From Gemmatimonadota bacterium (GTDB lineage: Bacteria; Gemmatimonadota; Gemmatimonadetes; Longimicrobiales; Gaopeijiaceae), in the NCBI GenBank assembly GCA_009838975.1, contig VXQO01000101.1, positions 1 to 39,303 on the forward strand: a stretch of 39,303 nucleotides of DNA, read 5' to 3'. Below are positions 16,510 through 26,383 of this stretch, piece by piece. Each line of letters begins with the position of its first letter. Within the stretch, counting starts at the first letter, position 1. The notes beneath the pieces are model-generated. The model had not been told where the DNA came from, made no database searches, and was given only the letters and a program-made list of their open reading frames with translations. Position numbers and translations under genes: made by a program.

Positions 16510-17750
16510 AGGCTCTCGTCCCGCGTGACCCGGGCGTGCGAGGCCGACCGGACACAGTCCTCAAGGCTGCCGTAGACTACCCCGTACCCGGTGTTGGACG
16601 GGGTGTAGTGCGCGAACTTGCCCGAGTTCGTCATGAGCACGCCGTCCTTCGGAGGGAGGATCGGGGTGACAACGACGCAGGTGTCGACCACGATCTCGAT
16701 ACCCGCGTCCTCGAACCGTCGCAGTCGGCCTGCCGTCTCGAGCCGGCCGTACTCGGAGCGTCCCGTGCACACGTAGAAGGGCACGGCGAAGGAGTCCGCG
16801 GGGAGCAAGGCCTCCAGGCGCGCGAACTCCTGAAGCGAGAAGTGGGGGCTGCCCACCGCCACCGCGTCGATGCGGCCCGCGTCGGTGGTGCTGAGCGTGT
16901 CGCGCGCGGCGCGCAGTGCTTCCGGGGTCGGGGAGAGCACGGCCCGGGGAGCCGTGCCGCCGAGCGCCGTACTCAGATCGGGAGCCTCGGGCGTCACACC
17001 CTCGACGTGGAAGAGCCCCACGGCGCCCGAAGACGCTGCCGCGGCCCCCAACGCCTTGAGCTGGTCTTCCGTGACGGTTGCGGGGAGACCCGTCACCACC
17101 GCGACGCGGTCGTCCACGGTCGCGCCCAGCCAGGTTCCCAGCACCGGGTAGAAGACATCCTGCCGCTTCAGTTGGTGGTCGATCGCGCCGGTGTCGACCA
17201 CGACCGTCGCTCTTCGGTGCTCGTCGAGGTGAAGGCCCGTGCGCGGCGCCCGCCCGGCGATGGCGCAGCAGATGTCCATGAAGTCGCCGTAGCGGTTCGT
17301 GCGGGCCCCGAGCACCGAGTTGGCGAAACACACCGCGTTGCTCTCGCCCCAGGCGACATGTTCTCCCCGTGCAGGGCGGTGCCCGGCCTGATAGGGGGCG
17401 CAGGTCCAGGTCGGGGCGCAACCGAGTGCCTGGTATGCGCGCATCTGCCGCAGCGCCATCTCGCGGCGTCGGTCCCCCGCGCGCACCCGCGACGGGTTGA
17501 GCAGGTCGAGCGCGCCGACGTTGAGGGTCGCGGGCACGGCCACCTCGCCGCCCAGCTCCACCAGCCGCTCGGCGAACTCGACACCGCCGTCCCCGTGATA
17601 CAGGCAGCCGTCTATGTGCGCGGACGAGATCTCGACGAGTTCACGCGCACCGAGGATCTCGCCCATGCGGACGACGATCCGCATGGCGAGCCGTTTGGCG
17701 GCTCCGGCGTCGCCGTCAAGGAGCGCGGTTTCGTAGGCGGAAAGCTGCAA
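16500..17750 (-). CDS. Aconitase X large (catalytic) subunit
   Basis: A 416-residue DUF521-type protein. Conserved AcnX patches are present: ISSAHIDGCLYHGDGG near 41-56, GCAPTWTCAPY (110-120, two Cys), and WGESNAVCFANSVLGARTNR from 134. The cysteines are candidates for iron-sulfur cluster binding known in this family. The likely reaction is dehydration of a hydroxylated acid, with cis-3-hydroxy-L-proline the best-known bacterial substrate. No pyrroline-2-carboxylate reductase, proline racemase or mevalonate gene is nearby, so substrate cannot be fixed from context. First gene of a two-gene operon with the small subunit; divergent from the lipoprotein gene at 17911. Confidence 0.87.
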   Translation of the reverse strand: MQLSAYETALLDGDAGAAKRLAMRIVVRMGEILGARELVEISSAHIDGCLYHGDGGVEFAERLVELGGEVAVPATLNVGALDLLNPSRVRAGDRRREMALRQMRAYQALGCAPTWTCAPYQAGHRPARGEHVAWGESNAVCFANSVLGARTNRYGDFMDICCAIAGRAPRTGLHLDEHRRATVVVDTGAIDHQLKRQDVFYPVLGTWLGATVDDRVAVVTGLPATVTEDQLKALGAAAASSGAVGLFHVEGVTPEAPDLSTALGGTAPRAVLSPTPEALRAARDTLSTTDAGRIDAVAVGSPHFSLQEFARLEALLPADSFAVPFYVCTGRSEYGRLETAGRLRRFEDAGIEIVVDTCVVVTPILPPKDGVLMTNSGKFAHYTPSNTGYGVVYGSLEDCVRSASHARVTRDESLWS

Positions 17751-17861
17751 AGGTGGTCACTCGCATCAGGTTCGGACATCGCCAGGTGCCCCGGGATCAT
17801 TGGAGCGTGGGAAGGGTATCGCCTGTATTCGCCCGGCAACAAGGACACCCGGCGATGCCTG

Positions 17862-17867
17862 TATATT
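17862..17867 (+). promoter_or_regulatory. Possible -10 element before the small lipoprotein gene
   Basis: TATATT lies 44 nt before the ATG at 17911 in the 160-nt divergent spacer (17751-17910). I see no good -35 partner, so the call is weak. The remainder of the spacer shows nothing clear. Confidence 0.25.
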
Positions 17868-17910
17868 CGAAATGAGCGTTCGATCCAACGAGCGCGGACC
17901 GGAGGGAGAG

Positions 17911-18501
17911 ATGGTCGCCATGCGAAGAACCAAGCCAATGCAGGGCCTGGCAGCACTGCTGACTGCCGGAATGGTCGTCGGATGCGACAACGACACCACC
18001 GAGCCAGCCGAGCCACTGTCCATCGTGGAGACGGAGGCGCTCTACAATGGAGTGCAGGAACTCGCCATGGACACAACCCTCGCGCTCATTTCCGTGAGCC
18101 CGAATGGCGGGGTGTTGGCCTGCCCGTTGGGCGGACAGGTCGCGACCACGATCGAGGTCCGTGAGGAAATGGCGGCCGACACCGCCCGCCTGTTGTCGAG
18201 CGTCACGCTGAACCCGGAGGGATGCGTCCTGTCGAGCGCGGGCAACGAGTTCACTCTGGACGGCAATCCGGATGTCCGGACGGAAGTCAACACCTCGATC
18301 GTTGCGTCCACCTTCGAATTCCTTGTCGAGGGAACGATCACCGGCGGTCTGGACTGGATTCTGGACGACCGCTCCGGAACCTGCCTGATCGACCTGACGA
18401 TCGGCGTGGACCTTGGGCAGCCCCCGACAGCTACCGTCTCCGGCACGATGTGCGACCACGAGGTGGAGTTCGACGCTGGGGGACTGGTACCCAGCGGGTG
18501 A
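17911..18501 (+). CDS. Small putative lipoprotein of unknown function
   Basis: A 196-residue protein that I do not recognise. GGAGGGAGAG sits right before the ATG at 17911, giving 5 nt from GGAGG; ATG 17920 is an alternative with the same signal peptide. The hydrophobic run LAALLTAGMVVGC ends in a plausible lipobox with Cys25, followed by DNDTTEPAEP, a typical flexible lipoprotein linker. The mature part is beta-rich with four Cys residues (CPLGG, EGCVLSS, GTCLIDL, TMCDHEV) that could form two disulfides in the periplasm. It is coupled to the downstream M14 gene through a GTGA overlap, so the two may act together at the cell envelope. Confidence 0.72.
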   Translation: MVAMRRTKPMQGLAALLTAGMVVGCDNDTTEPAEPLSIVETEALYNGVQELAMDTTLALISVSPNGGVLACPLGGQVATTIEVREEMAADTARLLSSVTLNPEGCVLSSAGNEFTLDGNPDVRTEVNTSIVASTFEFLVEGTITGGLDWILDDRSGTCLIDLTIGVDLGQPPTATVSGTMCDHEVEFDAGGLVPSG

Positions 18502-19556
18502 AAAGGGAGTTTGCCCGGATCGTCAGCTGCGTTGCCGCTTCTCCGCCCGGCGACGTGATCGGGTGCTCCCGCAAGCGGGCGCCAATCCACGCACACACCA
18601 TCGGTTCCGGGCCCCAGCGGGTCAGCCTGGTGGCGGGTTGCCACGCCGACGAGCCGGTCGGGCCACGATTCCTGCAGCGCCTGATCCGCTATCTGGCCAG
18701 TGAAGACGGGGCCACCCTGCGGCGCGCCGCCACCTGGTCGATCATCCCGCACATCAACCCCGACGGCGCATCGGCCAACGCCGCCTGGCAGACACCCGGC
18801 GCGCCGCACTACGGCTTCGGGGCCTACCTGCGCCACCGGGTCAGGGAGCTGCCCGGCGACGACATCGAGTTCGGCTTCCCCCGCCGCGAAAGCGATCGGG
18901 GCGCCCGTCCCGAGAACCGTGCCGCATGGGAGTTCTGGCGCGCGGGCGCCCCGTACGATCTCCACGTGAGCATGCACGGCATGGGCGTCGCGGCGGGGCC
19001 GTACTTCCTGGTGGAGCGATCGTGGTGGCCCCGCTTCGGCGACGCGGCCGCGTCTCTCGCCCACGAGGTGGAGACCGCGGGCTACACCCTGCACGATGTC
19101 GAGAGCCACGGCGAGAAGGGGTTCCACCGGCTCGCGCGCGGTTTCTGCAGCCGCCCCGACTCCCGCTCGATGAAGCGGCACTTCGTCGCCCTGGACGACC
19201 CCGCCACGGCGGCGCGATTCCGCCCCAGTTCGATGGAGGCGGTGCGCAAGCTCAGCGGCGGCGACACGCTGACGCTGGTGACCGAGATGCCCCTGTTCAT
19301 CACGCCGGGCGTGGGCGAGGAACTGGGGCCGCCCGACCCCGTGCTGACGCGTTGGCGGGAGCGCATCGCCGGGTGGGACGCGCGGTTCCGCAGGGCGAGC
19401 GGCGAGGACGACGAGGCCCGCGTCGAGGCGGCCGTCCGCGATGAAGCCCAAGCCGCCGGCCTCACGGCCATGCCCGTCCGCGACCAGATGCGCTTTCAGT
19501 GGGCATTCATCCGGGCAGGGCTGGAGGTAGTGGGGGCGGGGGCGGCGGTCGCCTGA
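18498..19556 (+). CDS. M14 family zinc carboxypeptidase-like protein
   Basis: Reading from the GTG at 18498, which overlaps the lipoprotein stop as GTGA, gives 352 residues. M14 zinc ligands are visible: GCHADEP with H49 and E52, then HVSMH at 156-160 supplying the third ligand; HINPDG lies between them, and TEMP with E263 is a good candidate catalytic glutamate. The domain is short of a signal peptide, so a cytoplasmic location is likely. The family cleaves C-terminal residues or amide/ester-linked acyl groups (succinylglutamate desuccinylase-type), so substrate is uncertain. Sequence upstream of 18498 in this frame is a shadow of the lipoprotein gene. It is convergent with the VapC gene with only 6 nt between stops. 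Confidence 0.78.
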   Translation: MKREFARIVSCVAASPPGDVIGCSRKRAPIHAHTIGSGPQRVSLVAGCHADEPVGPRFLQRLIRYLASEDGATLRRAATWSIIPHINPDGASANAAWQTPGAPHYGFGAYLRHRVRELPGDDIEFGFPRRESDRGARPENRAAWEFWRAGAPYDLHVSMHGMGVAAGPYFLVERSWWPRFGDAAASLAHEVETAGYTLHDVESHGEKGFHRLARGFCSRPDSRSMKRHFVALDDPATAARFRPSSMEAVRKLSGGDTLTLVTEMPLFITPGVGEELGPPDPVLTRWRERIAGWDARFRRASGEDDEARVEAAVRDEAQAAGLTAMPVRDQMRFQWAFIRAGLEVVGAGAAVA

Positions 19557-19562
19557 CCCGCT

Positions 19563-19994
19563 TCAAAGCGGATCGCGTGTCTTCAGCTCCGGAAACAATG
19601 CGAAGTCGCGGTCGCGGGTCAGCAGCTCGTCGACACCATGCGCCAGGCAGATCGCGGCGACGCGGGCATCATGAACCAGCGGGCCGCGCACGCGTGGACG
19701 CCGGACAAGGTGCCCGAGAATGTCCAGAAACCCGCCCGTTTCACCGATCAGGCGAATCGACGGTGAATCGATCCACGCCCGCAACTGATTCCAGGCGGCT
19801 TCCGGAGAGGATTCCGCGCCCCGCCAAATACGGCGATTCGTCACCACGCTGAGGAATTCGTAGCAGCACGGCCACGGAATCGCCCAATGGCGGCGCCCTT
19901 CCGCCAACTCGCGCAGCACGCGCGCGGCTCTTTCGTGCACGCGGGACTCCCGGCGGTGCGCGTACACGAGAACGTTCGTGTCAACCGCGATCAT
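19563..19994 (-). CDS. vapC: PIN-domain toxin of a VapBC pair
   Basis: A 143-residue PIN-domain protein expected to be a metal-dependent RNase that inhibits translation by cleaving tRNA or rRNA. Acidic residues fall where PIN domains need them: D5 in IAVDTNVLVYA, E46 in CCYEFLSVV, D109 in LVHDARVAA, and D128/D130 in LTRDRDF. The ATG overlaps the antitoxin stop by 4 nt (ATGA), the usual toxin-antitoxin arrangement. All catalytic positions look intact, so it is probably active or only recently silenced. Confidence 0.88.
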   Translation of the reverse strand: MIAVDTNVLVYAHRRESRVHERAARVLRELAEGRRHWAIPWPCCYEFLSVVTNRRIWRGAESSPEAAWNQLRAWIDSPSIRLIGETGGFLDILGHLVRRPRVRGPLVHDARVAAICLAHGVDELLTRDRDFALFPELKTRDPL

Positions 19995-20239
19995 TCGCCC
20001 ACCGGACGCCCGTAGATGATCTCGGACAGATCCTGCCAGGTGTACGCTTCCAGGGGGTCTGCGGCGTTCGGATCGCCAACGCTGAGGTCAGGCAAGCGGT
20101 AGCCCTCTGCGCGCTCGGGAGCGGACAGGGCGAGCCGCAGACCCTCTTCGACCACGGCCCTGAGCGGAACGCCGGTTTCGCGAGCGTGCCGCTTGGCTCG
20201 CGCCAGCAGGTCGTCGTGAATGTCGATGGTCGTCTTCAT
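19991..20239 (-). CDS. vapB: Ribbon-helix-helix antitoxin of the VapBC pair
   Basis: An 82-residue protein. The N-terminus MKTTIDIHDDLLARAKRHA is the beta-strand plus helix of a ribbon-helix-helix DNA-binding fold, continuing through RETGVPLRAVVEEGLRLAL. The C-terminal tail (about residues 45-82) should wrap the toxin. There is no clear Shine-Dalgarno sequence; the operator palindrome begins 5 nt before the start codon, so the transcript leader must be very short or absent. The pair is expected to repress itself through that palindrome. Confidence 0.88.
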   Translation of the reverse strand: MKTTIDIHDDLLARAKRHARETGVPLRAVVEEGLRLALSAPERAEGYRLPDLSVGDPNAADPLEAYTWQDLSEIIYGRPVGE

Positions 20240-20243
20240 TGAC

Positions 20244-20279
20244 CCATATTACCCATAGATATAAATATGGGCAATATGG
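20244..20279. promoter_or_regulatory. Palindromic vapBC operator
   Basis: Two 14-bp arms, CCATATTACCCATA (20244-20257) and TATGGGCAATATGG (20266-20279), pair with a single mismatch around an 8-bp AT-only-but-one loop. On the minus strand TATATC in the centre is a likely -10 element, so binding here would block transcription. The location directly before vapB and the AT-rich composition in GC-rich DNA make an autoregulatory site very likely. Confidence 0.82.
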
Positions 20280-20318
20280 CACACCTCTGATCGTGTGGCC
20301 TCCCGACGCACCTCGCCC

Positions 20319-20324
20319 TATCTT
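20319..20324 (+). promoter_or_regulatory. Probable -10 element for the thiC transcript
   Basis: TATCTT lies 6 nt before the first base-paired nucleotide of the TPP riboswitch, where transcription should begin. An identical CCTATCTTC context occurs before the M20 gene (31804-31812). No convincing -35 box was found. Confidence 0.45.
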
Positions 20325-20329
20325 CCCCA

Positions 20330-22258
<1,929 letters not shown>

Positions 22259-22262
22259 CCCC

Positions 22263-23741
22263 TTGCGCCGCTTGCGAGCCGCCGACCCGCCGCACGCAGC
22301 CCCCGGATCCCGCCTCCGGGTGGCGCGGGCGGTCTGCGCGGCCCGCACGGCCTGCGCACTCTCGGCGGCTGGCTGCGGCAGCGGCGCCACCGCGCCCCCC
22401 GACGCCAGGCCGGAAGCGCCGCCGGCCACACCCACGGTCGCCTTCGCAACCAGCCTGGTCGGCGCCCCCGAAGGCGGCACCGCCGTCCTGCGCCTGGCGG
22501 TCGCGCCCGCCCCCGACGCACCCGTCACGCTCGGCTACACGATCGGCACCGACGACGACGCGGCAACCGACGACGCGGACAGCGCGGACTACGCCGGCGA
22601 CCCGGGCGGCACGGTGCGCATCGGCGCGGGCGACACGGTCGCGGCCATCGAACTCGCCATCAACGACGACCACGACATCGAGCCGGCGCGCGAGGTCCTG
22701 AACGTCACGCTCGACACGCCCGCGCCCGCCGCCGGATACCTCCTGGGCTCGCCCGACACGGCCCGGATCGTGATCGAGGAGGGCGTGTGCGACCGCACAC
22801 CCAGAATCCAGGAAGAGATCCTCGGCGTCGCGGGCTTCGGCCACTGCCTGGAACCGGGCCCGGAGGACCTGGCGGCGATCGCCGATCTCGAACTCTGCAA
22901 TCGTACGGACTGGCCGCTGTGCCGGCGCGAGGCCACGGTCATCCCCACCCTGCGACAGGGCGACTTTCAGGGCCTGTCACGGCTCGAACGACTCACCCTG
23001 GCCGGCGTCGGCCTGACCGAGCTGCCCGAGGCCGTCTTCTCGGACCTCCACGGACTCGAGACCCTCTGGCTGGCAAACAACCGATTGACCCGGCTGCCGG
23101 AGCGCGTGTTCTCGGGACTGTCGAGCCTCGGCAGCCTCAGCCTTGCCGACAACGGACTCACCGAGCTGCCCCCGGGCACCTTCTCGGGCCTGACCGGCCT
23201 GTGGTGGCTGGAGCTCAGCGGGAATCCGGTCAGCGAGCTGCCGGCGACGGTCTTCAGCGGCCTCTCCAGCCTCTCCGGGCTCCTGATGGTCCGCAGCGAC
23301 CTCACCGACCTGCCGCCGGGCCTCTTCGTCGGCCTGTCGAAACTGCGCGCCCTGGACCTGCGAGCCAACCCGGGGACGCCGTTCGGGCTGCCCGTGCAAC
23401 TCGTGCGCATCGACGACGACGATCTCCTGGCACCCGGGCCCGCAGAGGTGGCCGCGAGGGTCGAGCAGGGCGCACCTTACGAGATGGAAGTCATCCTCTT
23501 CACGCAGGGGGTCGGCCCGTCGGTCGACACGCTCGACATCGAGACCGGGAGCGCGCTCAGCACGATCGTCACCGTCATGCACGACACCGCGAACACCGAA
23601 GGCACGCGCATCACCATGCGTTCCGTCTCCGCGGCCCCGGGCGATTTCCGGGGCATCGAGCTCAGGTCGGGCGATCCCATCGTGCTGTTCGCCCGGCCGT
23701 CGCCCGAGCGCGACCGCCAAATGCAAGGGAAAAGGAAATGA
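22263..23741 (+). CDS. Lipoprotein with Calx-beta and leucine-rich repeat domains
   Basis: A 492-residue protein beginning at a TTG 4 nt after the thiC stop; no other start keeps the full signal peptide. The basic, hydrophobic N-terminus ends in LSAAGC, a lipobox with Cys38. A Calx-beta domain follows at about residues 53-165 (GAPEGGTAVLRLAV, DDHDIEPAREVLNVTL). Six consecutive 24-residue leucine-rich repeats start at residue 238, each of the form LxxLxxLxLxxNxLTELPxxVFSG. A beta-rich C-terminal domain closes it. Surface adhesion or protein binding is likely; Calx-beta usually binds calcium. The combination of these two folds in one lipoprotein is uncommon. The stop overlaps the next gene by 4 nt. 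Confidence 0.82.
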   Translation: MRRLRAADPPHAAPGSRLRVARAVCAARTACALSAAGCGSGATAPPDARPEAPPATPTVAFATSLVGAPEGGTAVLRLAVAPAPDAPVTLGYTIGTDDDAATDDADSADYAGDPGGTVRIGAGDTVAAIELAINDDHDIEPAREVLNVTLDTPAPAAGYLLGSPDTARIVIEEGVCDRTPRIQEEILGVAGFGHCLEPGPEDLAAIADLELCNRTDWPLCRREATVIPTLRQGDFQGLSRLERLTLAGVGLTELPEAVFSDLHGLETLWLANNRLTRLPERVFSGLSSLGSLSLADNGLTELPPGTFSGLTGLWWLELSGNPVSELPATVFSGLSSLSGLLMVRSDLTDLPPGLFVGLSKLRALDLRANPGTPFGLPVQLVRIDDDDLLAPGPAEVAARVEQGAPYEMEVILFTQGVGPSVDTLDIETGSALSTIVTVMHDTANTEGTRITMRSVSAAPGDFRGIELRSGDPIVLFARPSPERDRQMQGKRK

Positions 23742-25162
23742 TGAAAAGAGCACGACGGCTGCCGCTTCGGCCTCGTCCGCCCGCACCCGCTGAGCGACCG
23801 GACACGGTGCGCCTGCGGAATCACTCGGCCCCTGGCGCGGGCCCCTCGCGGAGCGCCTGGCTCCCCTTTACCGCCCTGCCGCTCTGCCTGGCCGGCTGCT
23901 CGTCCGCGGCGTCCGTCGACCCGGCCGCCGACCTCGTCATCTACAACGTGCGCGTGTGGGATGGCACCGGCGCGGAGACCACCCCTCCCTCGGTCCTGCA
24001 GATCGGCGGTGGCAGGATCCTGTCACTGGCGCCGATGCCCGAAGAGGGCGACGTGTGGGAGATGGCCGACGCGGCGGGCGTGGAGTCGCTGGACGCGAAC
24101 ACCTGGTACGTGGTCCCCGGGCTGATCAACACGCATGGCCACATCGCCGGCACCTGGATCCCGAACGCCGGCGTCGAGTACCGGGAGTACGCGTCGCGGG
24201 AACTGGGCCGCTATGCGCGCTTCGGCGTCACGACCGTGAACAGCCTCGGTGGTGAGCGCGAGCCCGCCTTCGGCCTGCGGGACGCGAGCTGGGGCGACGA
24301 CGCCACGGGTCGCGCGCGGCTGCTCGTATCGGGCCCCGTGGTCACGGGCGCCAACCCCGAGGAAGCGATGGTGATCACCGACCGGGTCGCCGCCTTGGGT
24401 CCGGACTGGATCAAGATCCGGGTCGACGACAACCTGGGCACGACGACGAAGATGACCCCGGAGACCTACACCGCCGTGATCACGCGCGCCCGCGACCACG
24501 GCCTCCGTGTGGCGTCCCATCTCTTCTACCAGGAGGACGCCAGGGGACTGCTCCGCGCCGGGACCGGCATGGTGGCGCACAGCATCCGCGACGGTCCGGT
24601 CGACGAGGAGACGATCGATCTGCTCCTGGAGACGGGCGTCTGCTACGTGCCGACGCTGACCCGCGAGGTCTCGACCTACGCCTATGGGGAACGCCCGGCG
24701 TTCTTCGACGACCCGTTCCTCGCCCTCGACGTCGATTCGGCGCAGGTGGTCGCGGTGAGCGACCCGGACCGGCAGGCCAGGGTGCGGGCGTCCGGTGCCG
24801 CCGAGGCGTACGGGCGCGCGCTTGAGATCGCCCAGGGCAACCTGGCGCTCCTGTCCCGGGCGGGCGTGCCGATCGCGTTCGGCACCGACTCCGGCCCCGT
24901 GGGGCGCTTCCAGGGCTACTTCGAGCACATGGAAATGGAGCTGATGGCGGAAGCCGGACTGTCGCCGGCACAGATCCTCCGTTCGGCGACGGGCGTGGCC
25001 GCCGACTGTCTCGGCCGGGGCGACATCGGAACGCTCGAGCCCGGGCGTCGCGCGGACTTCATCGTGCTTCGGGCCGACCCGCTGCGGGAACTGGCCAACA
25101 TGCGATCGATCGAGGGCGTGTGGGTCGGCGGTGAGCGGATCGACGGGTCGCGGAGGTTCTGA
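23738..25162 (+). CDS. Lipoprotein metal-dependent amidohydrolase
   Basis: A 474-residue amidohydrolase-superfamily protein. Metal ligands are in place: H133 and H135 in NTHGH, K226 in WIKIRVDD (probably the carboxylated bridging lysine), H261 in ASHLF, H281 in AHSIRDG and D384 in GTDSG. The N-terminus ends in LPLCLAGC (Cys54), a lipobox after an unusually long basic stretch, so the true start may be GTG 23807. Relatives hydrolyse Xaa-Pro dipeptides or cyclic amides such as imidazolonepropionate; exact substrate is unknown. It is anchored outside the cytoplasmic membrane. ATGA overlap with the preceding lipoprotein and TGATG overlap with the VOC gene make a coupled run of three genes after thiC. 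Confidence 0.88.
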   Translation: MMKRARRLPLRPRPPAPAERPDTVRLRNHSAPGAGPSRSAWLPFTALPLCLAGCSSAASVDPAADLVIYNVRVWDGTGAETTPPSVLQIGGGRILSLAPMPEEGDVWEMADAAGVESLDANTWYVVPGLINTHGHIAGTWIPNAGVEYREYASRELGRYARFGVTTVNSLGGEREPAFGLRDASWGDDATGRARLLVSGPVVTGANPEEAMVITDRVAALGPDWIKIRVDDNLGTTTKMTPETYTAVITRARDHGLRVASHLFYQEDARGLLRAGTGMVAHSIRDGPVDEETIDLLLETGVCYVPTLTREVSTYAYGERPAFFDDPFLALDVDSAQVVAVSDPDRQARVRASGAAEAYGRALEIAQGNLALLSRAGVPIAFGTDSGPVGRFQGYFEHMEMELMAEAGLSPAQILRSATGVAADCLGRGDIGTLEPGRRADFIVLRADPLRELANMRSIEGVWVGGERIDGSRRF

Positions 25163-25546
25163 TGGAACTCGGTGCCTTCTCGATCAGCCTCGCCGTTCAG
25201 GACCTTGCCACCTCGCGCTCGTTCTACGAGAAGCTCGGTTTCGCCGTGACGGGCGGCGACGACGAGAAGTACTTGATCATGGTGAACGGGACGACGATCA
25301 TCGGCCTCTTTCAGGGGCTGTTCGACAAGAACATCCTGACCTTCAATCCGGGGCTGGCACAGGAACATGTCGCGCGTGACCGACTTCACCGACGTGCGCG
25401 ATATTCGCGCGTCGCTCGTGGCGGACGGGGTCGAGATGGTGACCGACACCGACCCGGCGGCGGCCGGTCCGGCGAGCATCGTGATCACGGACCCGGACGG
25501 GAATCCGATCCTGATCGACCAGTTCTTTCCGAGACCGGACGGCTGA
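25162..25546 (+). pseudogene. VOC (glyoxalase-fold) protein gene with an apparent frameshift
   Basis: The first part (25162 to about 25365) encodes a clear VOC start, [20 protein letters not shown] and [15 protein letters not shown], ending at [10 protein letters not shown]. The family's second half continues in the +1 frame: [40 protein letters not shown], stop TGA at 25544-25546. Translated without a shift, the protein degenerates into Arg-rich sequence. The two halves together are about 128 codons, the usual length, so a single inserted base (or a deletion of two) between 25357 and 25380 explains it. This could be a sequencing or assembly error, a recent mutation, or programmed shifting; the first is most likely. 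Confidence 0.78.
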
Positions 25547-25594
25547 TCGCCGCGCCCCCTGTTCCCGCGGCGGTGCCGGCTTATCCTTGACTCC

Positions 25595-26383
25595 ATGCCA
25601 ATCCTCGAACTCCGCGACCTCTCACTCCGCTTCGGGGGCGTCACCGCGCTCGCAGGGTTCGGGATGGAGGTGCGGGAGGGCGAGCTGCTGGCGCTGATCG
25701 GGCCGAACGGGGCGGGGAAGACCAGCGTGCTGAACTGCATTTCGGGGCTGTACCGGGCGCAGGACGGGACAATCACGCTGACTGGACACGACGGCAGGCA
25801 ACACGCGCTGCACCGCCTCGCTCCGCACCGCATCGCCGGGCTGGGAGTGGCCCGCACGTTTCAGAACATCGAGCTGTTCAAGCACATGACCGTGCTGGAG
25901 AACCTCATGCTGGGGCGCCACGTCCACATGCGGGGCGGGGTTCTGAGCGGGGGCCTGTACCTGGGCCGGCAGCGCCGGGCCGAGATCGAGCACCGGCGCT
26001 ACGTCGAGGAGGTCATCGACTTCATGAACCTGGAGCCGCTGCGCAGCGCCGAGGTCGGGAACCTGGCGTACGGCAACCAGCGGCTGGTGGAGATGGCGCG
26101 CGCGCTCGCGCTGGACCCCCGGATCCTCCTGCTCGACGAGCCCACCGCCGGCATGAACGCCGAGGAAAAGGAGTCGATGGCGCGCTTCATCCTCGACGTG
26201 CAGGAGGAGCGGGGCGTCACGGTCGTGGTGATCGACCACGACATCGACGTGGTCATGGACATCTCGGACCGGGTGATCGTCCTCGACTTCGGGCGCAAGA
26301 TCGCGGAGGGGACGCCCGACGAGGTGCGGAACGACCCGGCGGTGATCGACGCGTACCTGGGGCGGGCGCGGGAGACGGCGTGA
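25595..26383 (+). CDS. livG: LIV-type ABC importer ATPase (LivG-like)
   Basis: A 262-residue ATPase of the branched-chain amino acid (HAAT) importer family. Walker A is GPNGAGKT (36-43), the signature region reads LAYGNQRLVEMARAL, and Walker B is ILLLDEPTAGMN. The stretch VARTFQNIELFKHMTVLENL is LivG-like. The signature has N where Q is more common. It begins a run of four tightly packed genes, overlapping the acyl-CoA synthetase gene as GTGA. The companion ATPase LivF lies 11 kb downstream, after an interruption. Confidence 0.92.
   Translation: MPILELRDLSLRFGGVTALAGFGMEVREGELLALIGPNGAGKTSVLNCISGLYRAQDGTITLTGHDGRQHALHRLAPHRIAGLGVARTFQNIELFKHMTVLENLMLGRHVHMRGGVLSGGLYLGRQRRAEIEHRRYVEEVIDFMNLEPLRSAEVGNLAYGNQRLVEMARALALDPRILLLDEPTAGMNAEEKESMARFILDVQEERGVTVVVIDHDIDVVMDISDRVIVLDFGRKIAEGTPDEVRNDPAVIDAYLGRARETA

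Noticed and set aside
16467-18164. 565-codon plus-strand open frame
   Set aside because: Antisense to the aconitase X large-subunit gene, which has clear family motifs; the product is low-complexity.
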